From JAPWJZ01 sp964575605 (GTDB lineage Bacteria; Pseudomonadota; Alphaproteobacteria; Micavibrionales; UBA2020): a stretch of DNA of 64,000 bases. Position numbers and translations under genes: made by a program. The stretch covers positions 152,753-216,752 of the forward strand of contig CAZNRN010000001.1 in the NCBI GenBank assembly GCA_964575605.1, written 5' to 3'. Shown here one piece after another: positions 49,072 to 57,521 of the stretch; position 1 is the first letter of the stretch; the number at the start of each line of letters is the position of its first letter. The notes beneath the pieces are model-generated. The model did no database searches and had not been told where the DNA came from. It saw only the letters and a list, made by a program, of their open reading frames with translations.

Positions 49072-51504
49072 TCACGCGTCCAGGTTCTGGACTTCGAGCG
49101 CATGCTCCTGAATGAAGTCCCGCCGGGGCTCGACAATATCGCCCATCAGGGTCGAGAAGATTTCGGATGCCATATCATCCTTGTCGATCTTGACCTGCAG
49201 CAGCGAGCGTACGTTCGGGTCCAGCGTGGTTTCCCAAAGCTGTTCGGGGTTCATTTCGCCGAGGCCTTTGTAACGCTGGATGGCAAGGCCTTTTTTCGCG
49301 GCTTCGATCACCTTGTTATAGAGGTCGAAGGGGCCGTAGACGGGCAGTTCTTTTTCCGCGCTTTTCAGCATGCCGGGCGCGCTGAAGAATTCGGTGAAGA
49401 CTTCCGCCACCTTGGACAGGCGCTGGCCGTCATGGGAATTGAGCATTTCGGGCGTGAGTTCAAGGCGGGTTTCGACGCTGCGCACGGTGCGCGAGAAGGC
49501 GAAGCCACCGGATTCCAGCAGCTGGCCTTTCCAGCCGCGTTCGTAGATTGCGGAGACGGCATCAAGGCGCTTGGCGATCTCGTCGGCGGTTTTCTGCGCG
49601 CGTTTATCAGGGTTGAAGGCGTCAGCTGCTGCCGCCTGTTCCACCACATGCTGGTTGCCGAGGCGGTTGATGAGCGGGTCGAGGTTCTGTTTCACGCCGC
49701 GCGACAGCTGCAGGATGCGCCGCAGGTCGCGGCCGCCCGTCATTTCGCCGTTGCCGAGCTTCAGCGTCAGGTCCTCTACCGCTGAATCGAGCAGATATTC
49801 TTCGAGATCGGCGTCGTTCTTGATGTAACGCTCGTTCTTGCCGCGCTTGACCTTGTAGAGCGGCGGCTGCGCGATATAGAGATGCCCGCGGTTGATGATT
49901 TCAGCCATCTGGCGGTAGAAGAAGGTAAGTAACAAAGTTCTGATGTGCGAACCGTCGACGTCGGCGTCGGTCATGATGATGATTTTGTGGTAGCGCAGGT
50001 CTTCGATCTTGAATTCCTCGCGCCCGATGCCGGTGCCGAGCGCCGTGATCAGCGTGCCGATTTCTGCGGACGAGAGCATGCGGTCGAAGCGCGCGCGCTC
50101 GACGTTCAGGATTTTGCCGCGGAGCGGCAGGATCGCCTGGTTGGCGCGGTTGCGCGCCTGTTTCGCCGAACCGCCTGCCGAGTCACCCTCGACGATGAAG
50201 AGTTCGGATAGTGCGGGATCTTTTTCGGAGCAGTCGGCCAGTTTGCCCGGCAACGAGGAGACATCAAGGAGGCCCTTGCGGCGCGTCAGGTCGCGCGCCT
50301 TGCGGGCGGCCTCGCGGGCAGTGGCGGCCTCGATGATTTTAGCCGCGATCTTCTTGGCGTCCTGCGGGTTTTCCTCGAACCATTCGGAGAGTTTTTCGCC
50401 GAGCACGGATTCGACGACAGGCTTCACTTCGGATGAAACAAGCTTGTCTTTCGTCTGGCTGGAGAATTTGGGGTCCGGCACTTTTACCGACAGCACACAG
50501 GTCATGCCTTCCCGCATATCCTCGCCGGTCAGCTCGACCTTCTCTTTCTTGGTCAGGCCGGAGCGTTCGGCATAGTTGTTAATAGTGCGCGTCAGCGCGG
50601 CGCGGAAGCCAGAGAGGTGCGTACCGCCGTCGCGCTGCGGGATGTTGTTGGTGAAGCAGACAGTATCTTCGTGATAGGCGTCGGTCCATTCTATGGCGGC
50701 TTCGACCGTGATACCGTTCTGTTCGCCCTTCACGTAGATGGGCGGCTTGTGCAGTACGTTTTTCGAGCGGTCGAGGAAGCTTGCGAAAGCGACCAGACCA
50801 CCCTCGTAGACGAATTCGGTCTTCTTCTGCTCTTTCTTGCGGTTGTCGATCAGCGTCAGGCGCACGCCCGAGTTCAGGAAGGCGAGTTCGCGCAAGCGAT
50901 GCTCGAGTGTCGTGAAGTTGAACTCCACCATGGTGAAGGTTTCGGTGGAGGGCAGGAAGGTGACCTCGGTACCCGTCTGGTCGGGCGGGCAGGTGCCAGT
51001 CGCCTTCAGCGGCGCATCGGCATCGCCATGGGTAAAACGCATCTCCCAGATTTTACCGTCGCGCCAGATACGCAGGTCGAGGTGTTTGGAAAGCGCGTTC
51101 ACGACGGAGACGCCCACGCCGTGCAGGCCGCCCGAAACTTTATACGAGTTCTGGTCGAACTTACCGCCCGCGTGCAACTGCGTCATGATGACTTCGGCTG
51201 CGGAGACACCTTCGGATTTGTGGATTTCGACCGGAATGCCGCGGCCGTTGTCGCGCACGGTGACCGAGCCGTCGGCGTTCAATGTCACGTCGACGCCGTC
51301 GCAATAGCCGGCCAGCGCCTCGTCGATCGAGTTGTCGACGACTTCGTAGACCATGTGATGCAGGCCGGTGCCATCATCGGTGTCGCCGATGTACATGCCG
51401 GGGCGCTTGCGTACGGCATCGAGGCCCTTCAGGACCTTGATTGAATCCGCGCCATAGTCATCGACAGCCGCCTGCTTGTCGGACTTTTTTGCCGTTTCCG
51501 TCAT
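49072..51504 (-). CDS. gyrB: DNA gyrase subunit B
   Basis: It is the ATPase subunit of DNA gyrase, which introduces negative supercoils. ATPase motifs: SIKVLKGLDAVRKRPGMYIG, VVDNSIDEALAGYCDG and VTVRDNGRGIPVEI. TOPRIM motifs: FIVEGDSAGGSAKQARNRAN and MTDADVDGSHIRTLLLTFF. The C-terminus ends EVQNLDA. The ATG at 51504 is chosen because AAGGA is 8 bp upstream and a -10-like TATATT lies just before the more upstream ATG at 51543, so that ATG would be at the promoter itself. Length 810 aa is normal. Confidence 0.96.
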   Translation of the reverse strand: MTETAKKSDKQAAVDDYGADSIKVLKGLDAVRKRPGMYIGDTDDGTGLHHMVYEVVDNSIDEALAGYCDGVDVTLNADGSVTVRDNGRGIPVEIHKSEGVSAAEVIMTQLHAGGKFDQNSYKVSGGLHGVGVSVVNALSKHLDLRIWRDGKIWEMRFTHGDADAPLKATGTCPPDQTGTEVTFLPSTETFTMVEFNFTTLEHRLRELAFLNSGVRLTLIDNRKKEQKKTEFVYEGGLVAFASFLDRSKNVLHKPPIYVKGEQNGITVEAAIEWTDAYHEDTVCFTNNIPQRDGGTHLSGFRAALTRTINNYAERSGLTKKEKVELTGEDMREGMTCVLSVKVPDPKFSSQTKDKLVSSEVKPVVESVLGEKLSEWFEENPQDAKKIAAKIIEAATAREAARKARDLTRRKGLLDVSSLPGKLADCSEKDPALSELFIVEGDSAGGSAKQARNRANQAILPLRGKILNVERARFDRMLSSAEIGTLITALGTGIGREEFKIEDLRYHKIIIMTDADVDGSHIRTLLLTFFYRQMAEIINRGHLYIAQPPLYKVKRGKNERYIKNDADLEEYLLDSAVEDLTLKLGNGEMTGGRDLRRILQLSRGVKQNLDPLINRLGNQHVVEQAAAADAFNPDKRAQKTADEIAKRLDAVSAIYERGWKGQLLESGGFAFSRTVRSVETRLELTPEMLNSHDGQRLSKVAEVFTEFFSAPGMLKSAEKELPVYGPFDLYNKVIEAAKKGLAIQRYKGLGEMNPEQLWETTLDPNVRSLLQVKIDKDDMASEIFSTLMGDIVEPRRDFIQEHALEVQNLDA

Positions 51505-51545
51505 GTCTTTATCCTTCGTCATGGCCTTCTGATTTTTGTCCATAA

Positions 51546-51575
51546 AATATAGCAAAAACACGGTTCAGATTGCAG
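51546..51575 (-). promoter_or_regulatory. Possible promoter of gyrB
   Basis: Minus strand: CTGCAA (51575-51570), 18-bp spacer, TATATT (51551-51546), 42 bp before the chosen start. Confidence 0.4.
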
Positions 51576-52001
51576 CTAAAAACAGCGTTTTTTCTAAAAA
51601 AAATCAGGGTTTTAGGGGGTCAAAAAGCCCCTCAGAATCAGGGGGTTATAGATTGACATAAAGCCAGCCTCTGAAGGGGGGAGGAAAGGATGAACCGGGT
51701 CGTTCGTAAGTGAGCCTTGAAATGCCCCTTAGCTGCGGCTGGAATAGCTATCGGCTTGCTCAAAAGGATGCTTTGCGGTTGCAGCCATCCCGAAAAACCG
51801 CGTCCCTACGGCGAAAAAAGCCGCAAAGGTGCCTATCCGGATTTTTATTTTCCGGAATAAATCATTTATTCACGTAATCCTGAACGTTTCTTGCTATTTG
51901 GCTTTGAACACATGTTTTCCGGTAAATTGCGGCTTTTGGAGTCGGGGTCTTTGTCGTAACGTCCGCACCGCTTCCAACAAATATCACCGGAGATTCTTTT
52001 C
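51576..52001. other. Intergenic region with several hairpins, possible small RNA
   Basis: No protein gene is supported. Visible are inverted repeats GCGGTT/AACCGC (51775-51801), CGGC-GAAAAAA-GCCG (51809-51823) and TATCCGGA...TTCCGGAATA (51834-51861, with a T-rich loop), plus an isolated TTGACA near 51653. The stretch lies between divergent gyrB and the inhibitor-like genes. It could be a structured RNA or a long leader; no known RNA family is recognised. Confidence 0.3.
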
Positions 52002-52301
52002 ATGAGCCCCAAGCGCGATGTTTCCCACATCTTCAACAAATTCGCCGGCCGCGAAGTGCCGATGCAGGAAGTCCCCGTGGTTATCCGCGGCAAGACCTAT
52101 ATGCAGACCAAACTGGTCGATGAAAACGACAAGACGCTGAAAGAAATGCGCGACGCTGCCAAGGCTGCCGGCCTCCACTTACGCGTCTGGCTGCCCGGCA
52201 CGATGGGCACGATGGATTACCGCATGGACCGCGTCAACGCGCATGTCGAAAAAGAAGCTGACGGCAAATATCGCGTCGGCAATCGCTTCAACATCGGCTA
52301 A
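52002..52301 (+). CDS. I78 inhibitor-like protein, tandem copy 1 (99 aa)
   Basis: The chain has two conserved parts. Residues ~6-20 are HIFNKFAGREVPMQE. The C-terminal half, LRVWLPGTMGTMDYRMDRVN then AHVEKEADGKYRVGN, resembles the I78 peptidase-inhibitor pattern R-V-x-x-P-G-x-x-x-T-x-D-Y-R-x-D-R-(L/V)-N. There is no signal peptide, unlike most exported I78 proteins, so it should act in the cytosol or be exported otherwise. First of four tandem paralogues. GGAGATTCTTTTC precedes the ATG. Confidence 0.7.
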   Translation: MSPKRDVSHIFNKFAGREVPMQEVPVVIRGKTYMQTKLVDENDKTLKEMRDAAKAAGLHLRVWLPGTMGTMDYRMDRVNAHVEKEADGKYRVGNRFNIG

Positions 52302-52331
52302 CAAAAAACAAAACAAGAGGAGTGTATAAAA

Positions 52332-52619
52332 ATGGACGTCAGCCACATCTTCAACAAATTCGCAGGCCGCGAAGTAGAAATGAAATCGGAACTGCGCGAA
52401 ATGTGCGGTTACAAGTTCTACGAGCACAGCCCCAAGAACAACCCCGACCCCGTCCTGACCGAAATGGAAACGGAAGCCAAAAAGCACGGCCTTTCGCTGC
52501 GCGTCATGTGGGACGGCATGGGCGGCACCTGCGATTATCGCACCGACCGCGTCAATGCCAGCATCGAGCAGGGCCATGACGGCAAATGGCGCATCTCGCG
52601 CCACTTCGGCGTCGGCTAA
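52332..52619 (+). CDS. I78 inhibitor-like protein, tandem copy 2 (95 aa)
   Basis: Same architecture as copy 1: HIFNKFAGREVEMKS near the start and LRVMWDGMGGTCDYRTDRVN, then ASIEQGHDGKWRIS at the C-terminal half. The P of the W-P-G motif is D here. It contains extra Cys residues (EMCGYK and GTCDY). The gene starts 30 bp after copy 1, with AAGAGGAGTG upstream. No signal peptide. Confidence 0.7.
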   Translation: MDVSHIFNKFAGREVEMKSELREMCGYKFYEHSPKNNPDPVLTEMETEAKKHGLSLRVMWDGMGGTCDYRTDRVNASIEQGHDGKWRISRHFGVG

Positions 52620-52628
52620 GGTGAAACA

Positions 52629-52934
52629 ATGCGCGTCGATTTAAGCAAAATATTCGGCAAGTTCGCGGGCCGCGAAGTGCCCATGAACGAAAAGCAGGAG
52701 GAATATCGCGTCGGCCGCCTGACCAGAACGCGCATCATCGCAACCCCTGCCGAGGAAAAACCGGCAGTGGGCGAGGAAATGAAGGCCGAAGCCGAAAAGC
52801 ACGGCCTGAAATTCCGCCTGCTCTGGCCGGGCCGCGGCTATACCGACGACTACGTACGCACGCGCGTCAATGCCCATGTCGAAAAAGGCAAGGACGGCAA
52901 ATACCGCATCAGCAATAAATTCGACATCGGATAA
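52629..52934 (+). CDS. I78 inhibitor-like protein, tandem copy 3 (101 aa)
   Basis: The N-terminal motif is KIFGKFAGREVPMNE and the C-terminal half FRLLWPGRGYTDDYVRTRVN, then AHVEKGKDGKYRIS. The R-x-D-R step is replaced by V-R-T-R, so this copy deviates most in the putative reactive segment. It lies 9 bp after copy 2, so all copies are one operon. Confidence 0.7.
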   Translation: MRVDLSKIFGKFAGREVPMNEKQEEYRVGRLTRTRIIATPAEEKPAVGEEMKAEAEKHGLKFRLLWPGRGYTDDYVRTRVNAHVEKGKDGKYRISNKFDIG

Positions 52935-52946
52935 GGAGATAAAACC

Positions 52947-53276
52947 ATGAAACGCAAGCCCACAGGCCATTCCCGCCGCATCGCCCAGATCTTCAATAAA
53001 TTCGCAGGCCAGGAAGTGGCGATGACCGAAGAAACCAAGACGCTGAAACTAGAGCATCTTGGCGATTACACCTATACCGAAGTTAAGCCCGCCAACGACA
53101 AGGACCCCGTGCTGGAAGCGATGCAGAAAGAAGCCGCCAAAAACGGCCTTTCGCTCCGCGTCTGGTGGCCGGGCATCGCCGGAACGGCTGACTACCGGGA
53201 AGACCGCGTCAATGCCCATATCGAAAAAGGCGCCGACAATAAATGGCGCATCGCGAAGCTCTTCGATATTGGCTGA
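52947..53276 (+). CDS. I78 inhibitor-like protein, tandem copy 4 (109 aa)
   Basis: N-terminal motif QIFNKFAGQEVAMTE preceded by a basic KRKPTGHSRRIA; C-terminal half LRVWWPGIAGTADYREDRVN, then AHIEKGADNKWRIA. The basic extension is unique to this copy. AAGGAGATAAAACC is an excellent ribosome site. The operon ends in a strong terminator 18 bp later. Confidence 0.7.
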   Translation: MKRKPTGHSRRIAQIFNKFAGQEVAMTEETKTLKLEHLGDYTYTEVKPANDKDPVLEAMQKEAAKNGLSLRVWWPGIAGTADYREDRVNAHIEKGADNKWRIAKLFDIG

Positions 53277-53293
53277 TTAAAAACTTCTGAGTG

Positions 53294-53325
53294 GAAAGCC
53301 CCGCCCTTGAACCGGCGGGGCTTTC
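53294..53325 (+). terminator. Intrinsic terminator of the I78-like operon
   Basis: AAAGCCCCGCC paired with GGCGGGGCTTT, then CTTTT. Confidence 0.88.
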
Positions 53326-53327
53326 TT

Positions 53328-54251
53328 TTACCGCCGCACCGTCAGCAGCGCCAGCAACACAGCGCAGGCCACGACGCCCATGCCGGATTTGACGTCGGCC
53401 TTTTCCTTGTGTCCTGCCAGCATGTAAAAGCCGGCGATGAAAACCGGCGTCGTGAGGTTAAGGGCAACCTGATACGAGGGGTTGGCGGTAAAGGCCATGG
53501 CGTAGTTTTTGTAAATCATATGACAGATCCACGAAAACGCAGCTAGCAGCACGGCCGCCAGCAGCGTACGGTTCGCCCAACCCGAGGATTTGCCTTTTTC
53601 GGTTTTCATTTCCTGACGGATGCAGAAAGCGCCGATGGCGAAAATAGCGATAATCGACTGCACGTACATATAGCCCAGTACCGCACCCTCAAGCGGCCCA
53701 TGGTCCATCGCGTATTTGTTCAGGACGTTGGTCAGGGTATAGCCAAGCAACGCGGGGAACATATAGTTGAAGGCAGAGCGTGTGATTTCGCATTTGTTAA
53801 GCCGCATGGCAAAAAACACGCAGCCGCCCAGCGCCGCCAGTATGCCTGCAGTATTGAGGGGACGCTCGGCATATTCCAGCAACAGGCCGGGATCGAAAAT
53901 AAACCAGATAAGAAATGCGCCCCAGACGGTCAGCGGCTGCACACGGCTGACGACACCGCCGCCGTAAATCGCACTGGCGTTGAAGCTGCGGATATCGGAA
54001 AAGGTGCCGATAAAGACGGTAACGAAAACAGCGGCATAGAAACGCCAGTCGGTCGGCATTTCCAGGGTGATAACGAAAGGCGTCAGGAATATCACCGCCA
54101 CGACACGCATCCAGAAAACGATAAGGTGCCCCGGCTGTTTCAGGTACTGGTTGACGAGGTAAAAGCCCGCGCCGAAAACGGCCGAAATGATGGAGAATAA
54201 CACCCATCCCCAGCCGGACATGAAATCATGAAAGTTGCCGAAGAAACTCAC
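53328..54251 (-). CDS. EamA/DMT-superfamily transporter-like membrane protein (307 aa)
   Basis: Around ten hydrophobic stretches are visible, for example WGWVLFSIISAVFGAGFYL, VAVIFLTPFVITLEM and LTTPVFIAGFYMLAG. Length and pattern fit drug/metabolite transporters. The substrate cannot be inferred. The ATG overlaps the recF stop by 4 bp (ATGA), so it is co-transcribed with recF, an unusual partner. Confidence 0.75.
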   Translation of the reverse strand: MSFFGNFHDFMSGWGWVLFSIISAVFGAGFYLVNQYLKQPGHLIVFWMRVVAVIFLTPFVITLEMPTDWRFYAAVFVTVFIGTFSDIRSFNASAIYGGGVVSRVQPLTVWGAFLIWFIFDPGLLLEYAERPLNTAGILAALGGCVFFAMRLNKCEITRSAFNYMFPALLGYTLTNVLNKYAMDHGPLEGAVLGYMYVQSIIAIFAIGAFCIRQEMKTEKGKSSGWANRTLLAAVLLAAFSWICHMIYKNYAMAFTANPSYQVALNLTTPVFIAGFYMLAGHKEKADVKSGMGVVACAVLLALLTVRR

Positions 54252-55402
54252 GATACGGCCTTCGGCTGCGGAACGGCGCGTCCGGGTTCGATATTGAAGA
54301 AGGCAGCGCGCTGCTTCAAAGCGGCAAAGATGCCGGCATCGGTACCCGTCAGCCAGACCTGGCCGTCGAGCGTGCCAAGATAGCTGAACAGTTCGTCACG
54401 GCGGTTGTCGTCGAGGTGCGCCGCGACCTCATCCAGTAACAGCAGCGGCACAAAGCCTTTTTCCCCTTGCATCATCAGGGCATGGGCGAGCGTGATGGAA
54501 ACAAGAAGCGCTTTCTGCTCGCCGGTAGAACTCTGCGCGGCAGGCATCTGTTTCGCACCGTAATTGACGATGAAATCGCTGCGGTGAATGCCTTCAAAGG
54601 TGCGGCCTGCCGCTGCATCCAGCGCGCGGCTTTTTTTGAACCGCTCTTTCAGTTCGTCCTCGATATCAAGCGAGGGGCGTTTTCCGGTTTCATCTTCTGC
54701 CCTGCCCGCGACTGAAATTTCGGGCAGCGGGAAAGTTGATTTCCCGCCTTGATAAAGCTGCCCTGTGTATTGCGGCAGGCGCAGGATCAGGTCTTTGCGT
54801 GCGGCTGCCACCGAAACGGCGTCGGCCGCCAGCTGCTGTTCAAGACCGTCGAGCCAGATAGGATCAGGGCGGCGGTCCATTTGCAGCAGCTTCAACCTCT
54901 CGCGCAGGTTTTTATCGTAACGGTTCAGGCGCGTGACATGTTCAGGGTCGGCTGCGAATATCAGCCTGTCGAAAAATTTCCGGCGCGACGAGGCGCTGTC
55001 CGTGAACAGCCTGTCCATCTGCGGCGTGACCCATACTGCAGAGATAAACGGCGCCAGTTCGTTCTGGTTCTTGGCTTCCTTGCCATTGATGCGCACGACG
55101 CGGCGTTTTGAGCCGCGGTCAAGCCCAGTGCCGATACGCATATGAATGCCGCTGGGGGTTTCGGCTTCTGCGGCAACGGCCCAGAGGTCTTCGGCGCCCG
55201 CATGGCGGTTTTTCATTTCCAGCAGGTCTGCAGACCTCAACCCCTTGCCGGGCACCAACAGGCTGGCGGCCTCCAGAATGTTCGTCTTGCCCGCCCCATT
55301 GGGGCCTGTAAGCGCCACCACCCGTGCCGGGCCGAGGTCGAGGCGCAGGGCTTCGTAGCCCCGGAACTGGGTCAGGTTGAGTTTGTGAAGGAGCAGCGGC
55401 AC
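54248..55402 (-). CDS. recF: DNA replication and repair protein RecF
   Basis: An SMC-like ATPase that loads RecA at gapped DNA through RecFOR. Visible are the Walker A (ALTGPNGAGKTNILEAASLL, ~31-50), the signature AAQSSTGEQKALLVSITLAH and the Walker B VPLLLLDEVAAHLD. Length 384 aa is typical. It starts LLLHKLNLTQFRGYEALRLD, as in the family. It is separated from dnaN by an opposite-strand gene and from gyrB by the inhibitor array, unlike the common dnaN-recF-gyrB order. Confidence 0.95.
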   Translation of the reverse strand: MPLLLHKLNLTQFRGYEALRLDLGPARVVALTGPNGAGKTNILEAASLLVPGKGLRSADLLEMKNRHAGAEDLWAVAAEAETPSGIHMRIGTGLDRGSKRRVVRINGKEAKNQNELAPFISAVWVTPQMDRLFTDSASSRRKFFDRLIFAADPEHVTRLNRYDKNLRERLKLLQMDRRPDPIWLDGLEQQLAADAVSVAAARKDLILRLPQYTGQLYQGGKSTFPLPEISVAGRAEDETGKRPSLDIEDELKERFKKSRALDAAAGRTFEGIHRSDFIVNYGAKQMPAAQSSTGEQKALLVSITLAHALMMQGEKGFVPLLLLDEVAAHLDDNRRDELFSYLGTLDGQVWLTGTDAGIFAALKQRAAFFNIEPGRAVPQPKAVS

Positions 55403-55603
55403 GGCTTTAGCGACTTTCGGTGTTTCGCCCCACTCTACAGCATTTTAAACGCGTGGCCTTTAACTTTGTCCCTGATCTTAAAGGCTTGCTTGAGTATTAT
55501 GACAATTATATTTTTCAGAATTATATCATTTGTCGCATAGGTGAATCTGTGTATACTCCGAATCTATTACAAACATACACTTATGAAAAAGTGAGACGTT
55601 CCC

Positions 55604-56176
55604 ATGGCAGACACGCCCAAACAACCCCTTGGCCAGAGCATCCGCGACCTCATCAACCCCGCTTTTGAAGACGAGCGCCGCCCCGAGATCCAAAACAAAA
55701 TCGTGAGCGACATTTTCGCCCAGCTGGCCGACAACGTCGCGCCGATGTTCGAGCGCGAGTATTCGCACTTCTTCAACCATGTCGCAGCCAAAGCCGACAA
55801 GAAGCCCCAGCAGAAAACCCCCATCATCCTCCACGCGATGACGCTGGCCGGCCAGAACGGCGACGGCGCATACAACCCCGTAAAAGAGCTGCGCCTGCCG
55901 ATCGTGACGAAGTTCACCGCCTTCACCACCGACGACATCAAGGACATGCCGGGTTACATTAAGCTGCACGAAATCTGCCGCGACATGGACATCGCCATCA
56001 AGCTGACCGGCCTGACCGCCGATGAATCGCGCGGCAGCATGATGCCGCCGATCCTCACCCTGGATGCAACCAAGACCTATACCGAAGGCGCGATGGAAAA
56101 CGCACCCCTTTATCCGAACCTGCCCCCCAAGAAGGTCGAGTTCGACCGCACCTCGGGCCGCGATTTCAGGATGTAA
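55604..56176 (+). CDS. Hypothetical protein between recF and dnaN (190 aa)
   Basis: It begins ADTPKQPLGQSIRDLINPAF and includes IVSDIFAQLADNVAPMFERE and LPIVTKFTAFTTDDIKDMPG. Mixed helix and beta composition; no signal peptide or membrane segment. It lies opposite to and between recF and dnaN, with its own AT-rich upstream region and a strong terminator. No family is recognised; the Pro/Lys segment near the end (NLPPKKVEFDRTSGRDFRM) echoes the local tail style. Confidence 0.7.
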   Translation: MADTPKQPLGQSIRDLINPAFEDERRPEIQNKIVSDIFAQLADNVAPMFEREYSHFFNHVAAKADKKPQQKTPIILHAMTLAGQNGDGAYNPVKELRLPIVTKFTAFTTDDIKDMPGYIKLHEICRDMDIAIKLTGLTADESRGSMMPPILTLDATKTYTEGAMENAPLYPNLPPKKVEFDRTSGRDFRM

Positions 56177-56200
56177 AAAGACCACGAGAATATTGCACAG

Positions 56201-56233
56201 AAAAAGGGCGGGTTTTGATACCCGCCCTTTTTA
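56201..56233. terminator. Bidirectional terminator between 55604 gene and dnaN
   Basis: AAAAAGGGCGGGT/ACCCGCCCTTTTT with a 6-base loop. It serves both convergent genes. Confidence 0.92.
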
Positions 56234-56251
56234 TTTATTCGGTTATATTTT

Positions 56252-57370
56252 TTATACGCGCATAGGCATGAGCACGTACAGCGACGAAGCGTCGGCGACA
56301 TCCTGGATGATGGTGGGCGACGCGGGGTCGGAAAGCGAAATGCGGCAACCCTCGCCCTCGATCTGGCGGGTGACGTCCATCAGGTAGGCCGAGTTGAAAC
56401 CGATTTCCATCGAGCCCGCGTTAAAGCGCACTTCGATTTCCTCGGAAGCCGAGCCGCTGTCGGGCGAATTGGCCGAGAGAGTCATTGTCTTTCCGTTCAG
56501 CGTCAGCTTCACAGCGCGGGATTTTTCGCTCGAGATCGTCGAGACACGGTCGACCGCGGACGCGAAAACGGCCGGGTTGACCTCGAGGAACTTGTCGTTG
56601 TTCTTCGGGATTACGCGTTCGTAATCGGGGAAAGTACCGTCGATCAGCTTGGTGGTGAGCGTGATGTGGTCGAAGGAGAAGCGCAGTTTGTTGTCGGTGA
56701 GGCCGAGGCCGATGGTGTCACCGGCTTCGTCGATCAGCTTGCGGATTTCGTTGATCGCCTTGCGCGGAATGATGATGCCGGGCATGTCCTTGGCACCGTC
56801 GGGCAGCGGCATTTCAAAACGGGCAAGGCGGTGGCCGTCGGTTGCAACCGCGCGCAGCACCTGCACACCATCGCTTTCTGCTGCATGCAGGTAGATGCCG
56901 TTCAGGTAATAGCGCGTTTCCTCGTTCGAGATCGCAAAGCGCGTGCGGTCGATGAGGGTGCGCAGGTCAGCCGCGGGCACCGAGAAGTTGAAGGCGAATT
57001 TGTCGCTGGAGCCCATTTTAGGGAAGTCTTCGGTCGGCAGGCAGCCGAGGCGGAAGGTGGATTTGCCTGCTTTCACCGTCAGCGTAGTGTCGCTGGCGGC
57101 AGCGATTTCGACGGAGGAGGCGTCGGGCAGCTTGCGCACGATGTCGTAGAGCGTGTGGGCGGGCACAGTGGTAGCGCCGGGCGTTGAGGCCTTGGCCGCG
57201 ACGGAGTCGACGATTTCGAGGTCCATGTCTGTGGTGGTCAGCGACAGGCTGTCTTTCTCGGCGCGCAGCAGCACGTTGGCAAGGATTGGAATGGTATTCC
57301 GGCGCTCGACCACGCTATGGACGTGGTTGAGTGAGCGAAGCAGATCTGCGCGATCGATCGTGAATTTCAT
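56252..57370 (-). CDS. dnaN: DNA polymerase III beta subunit (sliding clamp)
   Basis: The clamp encircles DNA and tethers polymerase III. The start KFTIDRADLLRSLNHVHSVV, the internal TIPILANVLLRAEKDSLSLT and the C-terminal SSLYVLMPMRV are diagnostic. At 372 aa it is full length with three clamp domains. An extended -10 (TGCTATAAT) lies about 55 bp upstream on the minus strand. dnaA is not in the window. Confidence 0.97.
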   Translation of the reverse strand: MKFTIDRADLLRSLNHVHSVVERRNTIPILANVLLRAEKDSLSLTTTDMDLEIVDSVAAKASTPGATTVPAHTLYDIVRKLPDASSVEIAAASDTTLTVKAGKSTFRLGCLPTEDFPKMGSSDKFAFNFSVPAADLRTLIDRTRFAISNEETRYYLNGIYLHAAESDGVQVLRAVATDGHRLARFEMPLPDGAKDMPGIIIPRKAINEIRKLIDEAGDTIGLGLTDNKLRFSFDHITLTTKLIDGTFPDYERVIPKNNDKFLEVNPAVFASAVDRVSTISSEKSRAVKLTLNGKTMTLSANSPDSGSASEEIEVRFNAGSMEIGFNSAYLMDVTRQIEGEGCRISLSDPASPTIIQDVADASSLYVLMPMRV

Positions 57371-57424
57371 GGAAGAACCACCCGTTAAATGTCGCTATGC
57401 GTGACTATATAAGATATGGTTCAA

Positions 57425-57433
57425 ATTATAGCA
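57425..57433 (-). promoter_or_regulatory. Extended -10 promoter of dnaN
   Basis: TGC-TATAAT on the minus strand (57433-57425), a perfect -10 with TGn extension. No good -35 is visible. Confidence 0.55.
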
Positions 57434-57521
57434 ATGGCAAAGGTGAAAAACTAGCGGTTTTACTGCGGTTTTTCGCGATTCCGACACGCTGCGCGGATGG
57501 CGCGGCGGCGGCTTATTATGG

